Source of the DNA: Conidiobolus incongruus B7586
Taxonomy: Eukaryota > Entomophthoromycota > Entomophthoromycetes > Entomophthorales > Conidiobolaceae
Direction of reading: 5' to 3'
Length of the DNA: 21,444 bases
Assembly (NCBI GenBank): GCA_000697335.1
Contig: JNEM01013369.1
Location: forward strand, 1-21,444
Shown here: piece after piece, positions 8,958-19,060 of the stretch
Position numbering within the stretch: position 1 is the first letter of the stretch
How the letters are laid out: each line of letters begins with the position of its first letter
Position numbers and translations under genes: made by a program
The notes under the pieces: model-generated
Database searches by the model: none
What the model was told of the DNA's origin: nothing
What the model saw: only the letters and a program-made list of their open reading frames with translations

Positions 8958-9963
8958 TTTAATTCTTTAATATATATTACAAGTATTAGTATATTTCTAA
9001 ATTAATTTAATTAAGAAAGGTTAATAATACTTGATTTTAATTCTCTCAACAATCTTTAACTAGTTTTAATATTTTTTAATATTCAAGTTATAGCATTCAT
9101 CAAAAATTATTTATTCAGTCTTAAGAATATTAAGGACATATAAATAATCATTATAATTATAGTAGGTTATTAATAATTTTAAATGTTTTGATGTATTTTA
9201 ATTAATTTTTAATATTTTAAAGAGTTCTTCTTTAACAAAAATAAAGAAATTATTACTTAATAGTGTATTTTAGAATATTTTAACAAATTCTTTATTTTCT
9301 TCATTAATAATAATTAAGTTAATATTTACTAAGTTTTTGTAATTAGAATAAAGAGATACATATATAAGATTTTTTAATAAAGTATCTATAATATAATTTT
9401 ATCAACCTAAGTGATATTAAATAAAGAAAGTATAAGCTTAAATAATGTTAATTTATTTAACTTGTTTTCTTAATAAATACTTCTAACTATTTAAATTGAT
9501 AAGTGATTTATGATTTATAAATATTAAGAAAAAGTTACAAGAAATATGAGTGATTTTTGATTATTTCTACTAAAGTAAAGTGTTTTTATTTATAAACTAG
9601 GTATTTTAATTCAGCTAGTTTTGTTTTTTTTAACTAGAATGTTACTAGTTTAAGGTAATATTTACAAAGTTAAATTTAACCTATTCTCCCTTATTTATTA
9701 TTTTATCTTATAGTTAAATGATAAAATATAAATTAAAATCAAGCTAAGCTAACTATTTACTAATACAAAAAAATTAAAGTTAGTAAAAATAATGGTTAGT
9801 AGTTTTAAATCAAAATCAAATAAAGCAAACCATTGGTAATATAAAAATTAAAGAATTCATGTAAAAAGTATATAATAGGGTTTATTTAAAAGGAGAGTTT
9901 TTTCTTAAGAGATTAATAAGAGGATTTATAAGTTTAACAAACAAATCAATGAAATCTTTAAAA
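8958..9963 (-). mobile_element. Retrotransposon internal segment between Tc1-3 and mariner C
   Basis: About 1.0 kb of AT-rich sequence bounded by the TA sites of Tc1-3 and mariner C. No open frame of note and no repeat shared with other parts of the window. Assigned to the LTR element because it lies between the two LTRs and is left when the DNA transposons are removed. Confidence 0.55.
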
Positions 9964-9965
9964 TA

Positions 9966-11286
9966 TTAGTATAGAAATTAAGAAATGGCAAATTTTTTAA
10001 TTTCTGATCTTTCAAACATATTATACATTTTAAAAGATTATATATATATATAATATATAGGAAAATAAATATTTTCAAACTATATATATATATTCAATTT
10101 TAATTATTTTTTTTATTAAAATATTTTGATTTTAAAATTTACACTTAAATTTAATCATGCTTAAACTAGATTGTAATTATCAAAAGGCTTTTATTTTTGT
10201 ATCTTTAAAACTTAACCATAAACCCTTTAAAATCATCTAAAACTTGTAAGCAGCTTATAGAGATGGTGTTTTATCTAAAACTACCATATATCACTGGATT
10301 TGTGATTTTAAAGCTAGAAGGGACACTATTTAAAATTTACCAAAATCTAAAAGACTAATTTCTACTGTTACTCTTTTATTTACTAATAGAGTAAAAAAAT
10401 ATATTAAGAAATACCCTTTTATTTCTACTAGAGAACAATCAAAGCAATTTAATATTAATCATACAAGCATGTTATATTTACTTAAGTTTAAACTTAGATT
10501 AATTAATAAAAATGTAAAATGGATACCTTATAATTTTACAGAAACCTAAAAAAAAACTAGAGTAGCTATAGCTAAACTAAACTTATTAAGGTATAACCAA
10601 AAACACAGGTTTTTAAAGTGAATACTTGTAATTGATGAATCTTGGATTTCTTTATATAATCCTTTACCTAAAAATAAAACAAGATGTTGGGTTAAGCCAA
10701 ATCAATCCCCTCCACAAATTCCAATGAATAAGCATTTTAAATATAAGCAAATGTTAATTGTTGTAATGGATTATAATTATATATGGTCTTCTTATTTAAT
10801 ACCTCAAGGAAAATCAATCAATAGTAAGTTATATATTATTTTTTTAAATAAAACAATTTCTAAATGGTGTTCTCAATATAAATTAAAGAGACCTAATATT
10901 TTTGCATGATAATTGCAAAATACATAAAGCTAAAGCTATAAAAGATTTTTTATATAAAAAATATTGGAGGGAGTTACCATATCCAATATATTCACCTGAT
11001 TATAATCCATGTAATTATAATTGTTTTGGACAATTAAAAAAACAGCTTGCAAGAAAAAAAATTCCTGCAAACAGATTAAATTGGTTTATGAAATATCAAA
11101 TGTCAGTCTTTAATAAAAAGAACTGTTTTTTAGGTATTAGAAGCTTACCAAAGGTATAGAAAAGAGTTAATAATAATAAAATAGGCTATTAATTTTATAT
11201 TATTGATTAATTTTTATATATTATTTATTAATTTATTTGTTTAATTTTAATTTTAAAATTGTGCCATCAGTTAATTTCTGAACTAA
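9966..11286 (+). mobile_element. Mariner copy C, divergent subfamily, complete
   Basis: 1321 bp with TA at 9964-9965 and 11287-11288. Its inverted ends match each other (left TTAGTATAGAAATTAAGAAA with ATGGCA; right inverse TTAGTTCAGAAATTAACTGA with ATGGCA). They differ from the TTAC...ATGGGAA ends of A, B, D and E, so C belongs to a distinct subfamily. The leader TA tract is short here. Confidence 0.9.
10157..11192 (+). pseudogene. Broken mariner transposase, copy C
   Basis: Aligns with copy B throughout, from ATG 10157 to TAA 11192. Open pieces are 10724-10909 and 10902-11159. About six stops are seen: three at former Gln codons in the N-terminal DNA-binding region, one at a Gln before KKTRVAIAK, TGA at 10619-10621 at the conserved Arg position, and TAG near the end where B has Trp. 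One frame shift lies near 10895, just before LHDNCKIHK. The first and second catalytic Asp are kept, but the third is Asn (AAT in YNPCNYN), so the triad is broken. Protein differences from B (SPPQIPMNKHFKYK, KRVNNNKIGY) support a separate subfamily. Confidence 0.9.
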
Positions 11287-11288
11287 TA

Positions 11289-12316
11289 ATTTAATAATTT
11301 AATAATTTAAAATCAAATATATGTTAATCTTTGTTTATAAGTATAGTAAATGCTTTAACACTATTTAGTTTAGTTAAATTAATGTTAATTTATTAAAAAG
11401 AAATAATATAATTATCAAAAGAGATAAAAAGGCATTAAAAAAATATATTAATATTTTCAAAGGTAATTTATATTCTTGAATAATTTCTATAACTTAATTA
11501 ACATATTAGATATATTATTTTTTGGTTTTTAAATAGATTAGGATATTATTAAAGTAAGTGATAATAAAGTTATTAAAAATAGGGTTAAAAGGGAATTGAA
11601 AAATTTAATGAAAGTTATAAAGATATTATACAATTTAAAGTTCATAATAATAAATTTATAGTAACTTATAAAAGTATTGAAAATAGTTAAAAGGATAGAA
11701 TTTTCTTCAACTTTAATGTTATAATATTTATTCTTAACATTTAATTTGGTTAATATAATTGATTTAAATATTTTATCCCTAATATAATATAAGTTTAATA
11801 ATAAAGTTTAATTATTAATAATTTTAAGGTTTAAAACATAGTTATTAGTATATAGTTTTTAACTGCCATTAACCTTTTATATAAAAAGAATTAAAGATTT
11901 ATATAATGATAAAAAAGGTTTAATATATTTATTTTTAAGTAGTTTTTAGATTTGATCTTTTAAGGTATAATATTTTTTAAAAGATAAATAGTAAATAACC
12001 TTTAAAAATAACTATATACTAAGGAGTAGTTAAATTTTATGTTTAATATTATATTTATAGTGTAATTTATCCATAAGTTTAAAAACATTAGCAAATTAAC
12101 TCACTATACTATATAAAAAATGGTCATTAAAAATAATTTAATTGAATTTAAAAAATGAAGTACTAATAGATAAATAATAAACAGATATATATCTTTATAA
12201 ATTATTAAGGTTTTTAATTAATTTTTCTATATTAATTTTTGCTTATAATAATAAAATTATTTGCTACAAATGTAGAGTTAATATTAAATAAAGTATTTAA
12301 TATTTTTATAATAAGA
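11289..12316 (-). mobile_element. Retrotransposon internal segment between mariners C and D
   Basis: About 1.0 kb, AT-rich, no usable open frame and no recognised motif. Bounded by the TA sites of mariners C and D and assigned to the LTR element by position. Confidence 0.55.
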
Positions 12317-12318
12317 TA

Positions 12319-13637
12319 TTACTTTGTAATTTAAATAATGGGAATTTTTTGCAATTGAAAAAAAATAAACATTTTAATAAATACAAAGTAAAAATAAATA
12401 TATAATATAAAATTAATAATTTCTTTTATTTCCAATAACTTTTTGCTATACTTTTGGCAAAGATCTAACTCCTAAAAAACAGTTCTTTTTATTAAAGACT
12501 GAAATTTGATGTTTCACAAACCAATTAAATTTTCCTGTAGAAATTTTCTTTCCTGCAAGCTGGTTTTATAATTGCCCAAAACAATTATAATCACATAGGT
12601 TATAATCTGGGGAATATACTGGATGAGGTAGTTCTTTCCAGTTATTTTTAATTAGAAAGTTTTTTACAATATTAGATTTATGTATTTTGCAATTATCATG
12701 CAAAATAATAGGTCTTCTCAAATTATATTGAGAATACCAATTAGAAATAGTTTTATTTAAAAAAGAAATATAAAGTTTACTATTAATGGATTTTCCTTTA
12801 GGAACTAAATAAGAATAGCATATGCCATTATAATCCATTGCTACAATTAACATTTGCTTATCAATAAAGTGCTTATTTAAAGGAATTTGTGGAGGGGGTT
12901 GATTTGGTTTAATCCAACACCTTGATTTATGTTTTGGCAAAGGATTATACAAAGGAATCCAAGATTCATCAATTACAATAATTCACTGTAAAAGCCTTGG
13001 TTTCTGGTTATACCTTAGTAAGATTTGTTTAGCAATAGCTACTCTAGCTTTTTTTTGAGCTTTAGTTAAATTATAAGGTACCCATTTTACATTTTTATTA
13101 ATTAATTTTAATTTAAACTTTAATATATATAAAATACTTGTGTGACTAATATTAAAGTGCTTGATAATTCTCTAGCTGAAATAAAAGGGTGCTTTTCAAT
13201 ATAATTTTTTACTTTATTAATAATTAGAAGAGTGATAGTTGAAATTAGTCTTTTAGATTTTGGCAAGTTTTGGGTAGTTTCTCTCCCAGCCTTAAAGTAA
13301 TTTACCCATTGATAAATTGTTGATTTAGATAATGCTTCATTACCAAAAGCTGTTTGTAAATTTTGAATGATTTTAGAGGGTTTGTGGTTAAGTTTTACTG
13401 ATACTAAAATAAAAGACTTTTGATGGTCACTATTTGGTTTAAGCATGATTAAATTAAACAACTAATTTTAAAAAATTAATTTTTTAATCAAAAAAATTAT
13501 TATATATATATATATATATATAATTCAAAACTATTTATTTTCCTATTTGTTTTGTATATATTTGCTTATTTGAAACTAATAATATGTTTGAAAAATTGGA
13601 AATTAAAAAATTTCCCATTTCTTTGATTCCATGGTAA
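12319..13637 (-). mobile_element. Mariner copy D, complete
   Basis: 1319 bp with TA at 12317-12318 and 13638-13639. The 5' end is at 13637, where the reverse strand begins TTACCATGGAATCAAAGAAA; the other end begins TTACTTTGTAATTTAAATAA. The terminal repeats pair over about 30 bp. It is the best preserved copy together with B and serves here as the reference for A, E and F. It lies inside the LTR retrotransposon. Confidence 0.93.
12413..13446 (-). pseudogene. Mariner transposase, copy D, lightly broken
   Basis: Starts at the ATG 13446-13444 (sequence MLKPNSDHQKSF) and ends at TAA 12415-12413. The N-terminal part is open to about 13120, where a 1-base loss in the second helix-turn-helix (after ISAREL) shifts the frame. 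The catalytic part is open from 12952 to 12566 and holds the second and third Asp (HDNCKIHK and YSPDYNLCDYN); the first lies just upstream in VIDESW. Other faults are TGA at 12985-12983 at the conserved Arg position, TAA for Lys just after CFGQL, and TAG for Trp near the C-terminus. Two Trp codons lost in other copies are kept, so this is one of the youngest insertions. Inactive as it stands. Confidence 0.92.
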
Positions 13638-13639
13638 TA

Positions 13640-15343
13640 ATATAAATTTTTTAAGTTTATTTCCACTAATTTTTTTTAGAATATTAAAGAAATAAATTTA
13701 TAACTTTTTAACATAATATTTATAAATATAAAACTATAATATCCAAACTAATTTTAACTTAGTATAAAATTATAACTAATGTTGCCAATTAAAAATTTAT
13801 TATATTGGGAATATTTAAGAGGTAGTAATAAGTATTTAAATATAGTATTAGATGCTTATTCTATTAAATTATTAGCATATTTAATTATTAAGTTGTTTTT
13901 TTAAATAGGTAAAGATAGTTTTAAAATAATAAAAAAGGAGATAATATAGTTAAAAAAATTAAAATTAATTAAAAGACTAATAGATATATCTATAAAAAAA
14001 CTAATTAATATAAATAATAAGGTGATAGTTAAAGATAAAAAATCACAAGATAAATTAATTACTTAAGTACTTCTAGTTTCTAATGGTTGAATTAATTAAA
14101 TTTCTCTAGTATATATAGTTTATTTTGTGGTATTATTATTCTATTAGAACTTTTGTATATTATATTAGAACTTTTAACTAATTATAAAAAGGGTGATTTT
14201 AAATTTATATTAATATTATTCAAGCTTAATTAATAGTTTTTAAATTAAAATTTTTGAGAATTAAACAGATATTGTTTTTTAAGGGATATTTATCAGTATT
14301 ATAGTTAACTTAAGTTTTTCAACCATAATAACAACTTTTATTTACTTTCAAATAAGCTTTAAATTATTTACTATAGGTTTTCTTATAAAGCTTTTAAGCA
14401 GAAACATTTATTATTTGAGATTTAAGTAAGTTACAATAAGTTTTAAAGTATTAATTCTTAAGATAAAAAGATTTAGTTATAAAGTAAAAGATATAATTAA
14501 TTATGATTATAGTATCACAAATGTCAGAAAAAAAACATATTATCAAAGTGTTTTTTATTAACTAAATAAAACTTCAATTAAAGATTAAGTCATTATAATA
14601 GTTTGTAGATTTATTTTTCTTTAGTGATATTTAATATATTTAAGAATATCTTATTAAATCTGTTAATTAATTATCTTGTAAAAGTTGTTTATTAAAGTTA
14701 AGAAAGTTTTTCAATTATTAATCAAACTTGATTTTGTAAGTAATACATTTTTTATGGTTTTCCAATTATTTAAAAGTTTATATCTTTGTAGTAAGTTATC
14801 CCTTTAAAGATTCTTTAGGATTAAACTTGTAACAAGTTAACTACCAAGTATAAGTAGATTTTTCAAAGAAAAAAATGAGTAATTTAAAGATATTCTTTAA
14901 ATCTTTATTAGAGATTAAATCAAGATAATTCTTTATATTTTTAAGGTTTTTTTAAGCTTGTGAAGGTTTTCAAAACTATTATAAATAGTTAATTTATCTT
15001 TAAAGTTACTAAGGAGGCGGTTTAATATATTAACTATACTACAATAACTAGTTTATTGTATTTAAACTCTTTAATTCATGTTTTTGCAATCAAAAGTTAT
15101 ATAATATAAGTTTTTTACAGGGTATTAAGCTTTTAAAGACTAAAGTCTTAGATTCACTTAGTAATTAAATTGCTATCATCATTAAAATAATATAATGGTA
15201 TTTTATTTTAGTAGAATTATAATATATAATGTTAAATCTAAATTAAATAAGTTATAGATAAGGTTTAAAATAGTAAAAAATATATTTGATACAAATAAAT
15301 ATTAATTTCAAATAGGTATTTAGTAATTCCATTATTGCTACTA
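13640..15343 (-). mobile_element. Retrotransposon internal segment, 5' part
   Basis: About 1.7 kb between mariner D and the right LTR. By the minus orientation this should hold the primer site and the start of the gag-pol region. No motif was firm enough to name. Broken throughout; one of only three CpG in the transposon block is here (15018). Confidence 0.6.
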
Positions 15344-15743
15344 TATTAGTATAATAGTTAAATACTAATATAATATAGAGAAAGACTTAATATAAATATA
15401 ATATAGTATAAAACATAGTAATATAATATGGTTATAATGTATAAGTATAAATAAAGTTTAATTGAGCTTCAAATTAAGATGAGTCATTGGTATATTAAGT
15501 TTATATTAGGTAGCACCAATAAGCTATAATATTGATAGAATATAGTCTCAATCTTAAAAGAAATGTAAAAAATAGGGTATAGTAAGAATTAAGAAGAAAA
15601 AAAAGGAACTTAGTCTATTAAATAGTTCAATTCTATTTATACAATGAATTTAGGTGTAAAAATATAAATTATTGATATAATTTATATTTAATTAAATTAT
15701 ATAAAAGTATATCTATAAGATTTTATAGAATTAGCCTTTTAAT
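15344..15743 (-). repeat. Right (5') LTR of the fossil retrotransposon
   Basis: Direct-repeat partner of 1303-1702, aligned over its full length, with the identical core at about 15509-15540. Flanked on the right by the other half of mariner F. Confidence 0.85.
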
Positions 15744-15810
15744 AAAATTAATAATATATTTGATAAATCAGAAATTAAAACTTTTTCCAATTGTTTTAAT
15801 TCTATAATAA
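15744..15810 (-). mobile_element. Mariner F, right fragment with its 5' terminus
   Basis: Matches the terminal 66 bp of mariner A (1207-1272): TAATAATATATTTGATAAATC, then AAATTAAAA, then TTCTATAATAA at the end. It begins exactly where the leader is cut in the left fragment (1273-1302). The expected flanking TA is not kept (AA follows). This remnant predates the retrotransposon. Confidence 0.75.
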
Positions 15811-15841
15811 AAAAATTTTTATATATTATATAAAAATTTTT
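15811..15841. repeat. 31-bp perfect palindrome
   Basis: Two 15-base arms (AAAAATTTTTATATA and its inverse) around one central T, directly next to the end of mariner F. AT-rich low complexity makes chance more likely than usual. It could also be a cruciform-forming scar or the remains of a small inverted-repeat element. Confidence 0.6.
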
Positions 15842-15974
15842 AATAAATTTTAGTTATAAACAACTTCCTTCCTATATAATATAAAGTAATATAATTATAA
15901 TATAAATAATTTTTTTGTATAAAGATACCCTAATAAATTATATTAATTTTATTAATTTTTTTTGATATAAAATA

Positions 15975-17386
15975 TTTTAACCCACAAAAATTAATTATAA
16001 AATTACAATTATTTATATTTTTGACTATTTTTTAATAACTCCTAATTAAATAAATATAAATTAAAATATTTAGTTTATATTTATTTTTTCATAATAATTC
16101 ATTATATTTTTTTATATTTCAATAACTATTGTTTAATATATCAAAATTGAAATTTTAACCAAAAAAAATTATAAATATATAAGTTTATCAATTAATATAA
16201 GATAATTAATTAAATATTTATATATTATGTTTTTTGGTTAAATTATATATATTATAAAACATTAATGCAAATATTTAAAATCAATATTATAATGCTTAAA
16301 TCTTTTTTTAATACTTTATTTTAATATAAATAAGATTAATGATAAAACTAAATCCATTTATATAACTGTTAGAATTATTAATAATAGCTAATCTAATATT
16401 GATAAGTTATTAAGAATACTAATAATAAAACTTAAGTTTAAACTTAAATAAATTAAGGTTATAGTTTAATATAGTAAAAACTATATTTATAATTTTATTA
16501 ATATACTTAAATATAATATTATTATAATAATTAAATTAAAATTCAAAGACTGTATAAAATAATTAATTAATAAAGATATTATTAAATATATCTATATGAT
16601 AATAAATAATATTTATATCTTAAGAAAAACCAATACTAATTATGAAATATTCTATTATAAAGTTAAATAAGAGATTAAATATCATTATTAAATTTAAATT
16701 AAAACTAAGTAAAGTAAGGATAATAAATTTAATGAAATGAAAAATATTTCAAATAATTCAACAAAAAAGCTAGATATTTTAAAAAAATTAAGAATTACTT
16801 TATAGCAATTATATTATTATAACCCAAAATTATATAAATTAGTCAATTATAGCTTAAGGATATATATAATCTTTAAATGTAAGTTATCTTTATAAAGTTA
16901 ATAAGGGAATTTATAGTAAATTATATAAAAAAAATTTAAATAATATATTAAACAAAATTCAATATGTTAAAAAAAGAAGATATCATTTTTTAAAAAAATA
17001 CCCTATTTTATATTATAATCTCTATTATTAAATTTCTTAAAAATAACAAAATAACTTTTTTAATCTTCTAATCTTGATTTAATTAAATAATTTTAGGATT
17101 AATGAAAAAAATAATCAAAGATTTCCCTATAATATATATTTATATAACCTTTTAAAATATATTTAAAAACATTAGAATAGTATAAATTTTTTTAATATAA
17201 AAAGCTGGTTAACTTTATACCTTATAAACTTGAAAAGGATAAAAATAATATAAAATAGATATATTAAATATTAATTTTTAATATTTAATTTATAATAAAA
17301 TTGTTAAGTTTAGAACTAATTATACATATAATTTTAATTTTATTTTGTCAATTAAAAATTATTTAAATTATTTATAAAAATATATA
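15975..17386 (+). mobile_element. Tc1-like element 4 (Tc1-4), most decayed; right end unresolved
   Basis: The left outer repeat (15975-16012) follows TA at 15973-15974. It reads TTTTAACCCACAAAAATTAA, then TTATAAAATTACAATTA. The inner left repeat is at 16157-16186 and a weak inner right repeat at 17297-17324. The transposase follows the other copies. Mariner E then sits at 17389, about 60 bp past the inner right repeat. The outer right end should lie near 18.8 kb beyond mariner E, but I could not identify it with confidence. Confidence 0.75.
16292..17274 (+). pseudogene. Broken Tc1-like transposase, copy 4
   Basis: ATG at 16292 (MLKSFF) aligns with the start of copy 1. The end, TAA at 17272-17274, follows the same C-terminal RY(I)KY pattern. 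The first catalytic position is again Asn (AAT 16731-16733). Several small deletions shift the frame, and stops occur in every block. It is about 35 bases shorter than copy 1. The DNA-binding and DN blocks are only recognisable by aligning with the sister copies. It is the oldest-looking of the four. Confidence 0.8.
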
Positions 17387-17388
17387 TA

Positions 17389-18704
17389 TTAAAATAGAAT
17401 GAAAAAAATAGGAATATTTTAATTTCTAATTTTTCAAACATATTATTAGTTTCAAATAAAAAATATATACAAAACAAATAGGAATATAAATATTTTTGAA
17501 ATAAATATATATATATATATATATAATAATTTTTTTAATTAAAAAATTAATTTTTTAACATTTGTTGTTTAAATTAATTATGCTTAAATTAAATAATTAC
17601 CATCAAAAGTCTTTTATTTTAGTATTAGTAAAACTTAACCACAAATCTTCTAAAATAAATTAAAATTTTCAAGTAGCTTTTAGTAATGAAATATTATCTA
17701 AATATATAATTTATTGCTAGGTAAATTAATTTAAAGCTAAGACAGAAACTACTCAAAACCTGCCAAAATCTAGAAGATTAATTTCAAATATCACTTTTCT
17801 AATTGTTAATAAAGTAAAGAATTATATTAAAAAGCACCCTTTTATTTAAGCTAGAGAATTATCAAGATATTTTAATATTAGTTACATAAGCAATTTATAT
17901 ATATTAAAGTTTAAATTAAAATAATTTAATAAAAATATAAAATAAGTACCTTATTATTTAACTAAAGCTTAAAAAAAGCTAGAGTAACTATTGTTAAACA
18001 AAACTTACTAAGGTATAGCTAGAAACCAAAGCTTTTACAACAAATTATTACAATTGATGAATCTTATATTCATTTATATAATCCTTTCCTAAATCATAAA
18101 TCAAGAAGTTAGATTAAGCTAAATCAACCCACTCCATAAATTCCTTTTAATAAGCACTTTATTAATAGATGAATGTTAATTGTAGAAATAGATTATAATG
18201 GCATATGCTATTCTTATTTAATTTTTAAAGGAAAATCAATTAATAGTAAACTTTATATTTTTTTAAATAAAACTATTTCTAAATGGTATTATGTATATAA
18301 TTTAAGAAGACCTATTATTGAATATAATAATTGCAAAATATATAAATCTAAAGTTATAAAAAACTTTCTAATTAAGAATAAGTTGAAAAAACTATCATAT
18401 TTAGTATATTCCCTAGATTATAACCTATGTGATTATAATTGTTTTGGGCAATTAAAAAACCAGCTTATAGGAAAGCAAATTTTTGCAGAAAAATTTAATT
18501 GGTTTATGAAATATCAAATTTCAGTAATTAATAAAAAGAACTGTTATTTAAGAGTTAGATCTTTGCCAAAAGTATAGCTAAAAGTTATTAGAAATAAAGG
18601 AAATTATTAATTTTTTAATATCAATTTATTTTTACCTTTTATATATTAAATTGTTTATTTTTTTACAATGGCAAAAAATTCCCATTATTTAAATTATAAA
18701 GTAA
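17389..18704 (+). mobile_element. Mariner copy E, complete but heavily decayed
   Basis: 1316 bp with TA at 17387-17388 and 18705-18706. The left end TTAAAATAGAATGAAAAAAA is a decayed form of the mariner D terminus; the right end (AAATTATAAAGTAA) matches B and D. Inserted in the right-hand part of Tc1-4. Confidence 0.88.
17580..18610 (+). pseudogene. Broken mariner transposase, copy E
   Basis: Runs from ATG 17580 to TAA 18610 along copy B. The longest open piece is 18173-18577, from the MLIVEIDYNGICYSYL block to RSLPKV. The N-terminal half has about ten stops, mostly at former Gln and Trp codons, plus at least one frame shift. The first catalytic Asp is kept (IDES) and so is the third (CDYN). 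The second is Asn: HDNCKIHK has become EYNNCKIYK near 18320. Unlike all the other copies, the Arg position before the first Asp reads CAA (18041-18043), not a stop. Confidence 0.88.
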
Positions 18705-18706
18705 TA

Positions 18707-18851
18707 TTATTTTATTTAGCAAAATAATTTCTAATTAGAATTCTTATTATATAATAAAAGTATTTATTATTTTTTATAATAATTATAAAATATATAAAAC
18801 TATATTTATAAAAGAATATATATATATATATATATATATAATAAATAAAAA
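18707..18851. repeat. AT-rich junction with a TA microsatellite
   Basis: Sequence between mariner E and the mariner G shred. It should include the missing right end of Tc1-4, which is not recognisable. A TA tract of about 22 bases (18820-18842) precedes the mariner shred. Confidence 0.5.
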
Positions 18852-19060
18852 ACACTATCATACCCAATATATTCATACGATTATGGCCAATATCATTATA
18901 ATATTTTCAAAAAATTAATAAATATTTTTTGAGGAAAAATACTTTGCAAATTATTTTAATGAATTTAAAAATATTAAATTTTATTCTTTAATTGAGAGTA
19001 TTATTTTTTATATATTAGAATCTTAGGAAAAATATAGGGATGTCTTATTAAATATTAATA
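18852..19060 (+). pseudogene. Shred of a third mariner transposase (mariner G), C-terminal part
   Basis: Translates, with frame changes, to the mariner C-terminal catalytic region: YPIYSYDYGQYHYNIFKKL (compare HPVYSPDYNQCDYNCFGQL in copy B), then KYFANYF, then LES-stop-EKYRDV (the ESL..RW.K end seen in mariner transposases). About 70% of bases match copy B over the first 65, but the later part is closer in style to other mariners than to A-E, so a separate family is likely. The third catalytic position is His. No terminal repeats were found. It contains one CpG (18878). Confidence 0.75.

Larger units (their letters stand above)
1303..15743 (-). mobile_element. Fossil LTR retrotransposon, broken and full of nested insertions
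   Basis: Two direct repeats of about 400 bp (1303-1702 and 15344-15743) enclose about 4.9 kb of internal sequence once five nested DNA-transposon insertions are subtracted. A purine tract on the minus strand (AGGGGAG, at 1704-1710) abuts the left repeat, as a polypurine tract abuts a 3' LTR. The element is therefore read right to left, with its 5' LTR on the right. A likely 5-bp target duplication (GAAAT at 1298-1302, AAAAT at 15744-15748) falls inside mariner F. Ends are good to about 3 bp. The size suits a Copia or Gypsy element; no polymerase motif was firm enough to choose. It is heavily broken throughout. The LTRs look about 80-85% identical, so it is old, although biased C-to-T decay inflates that. 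Confidence 0.8.

Noticed and set aside
6983-11192. A ciliate-like genetic code (TAA and TAG as Gln) that would open the transposase frames
   Set aside because: Several Gln positions do read TAA, but TAG also stands at Trp positions and TGA/TAA at an Arg position, frames also shift, and TAA closes the genes at the expected ends. C-to-T decay explains all of these.
18707-18830. Outer right terminal repeat of Tc1-4
   Set aside because: Some AT-rich resemblance near 18770-18800, but no CTTACTTTT...TAGTG-like end; not good enough to mark.
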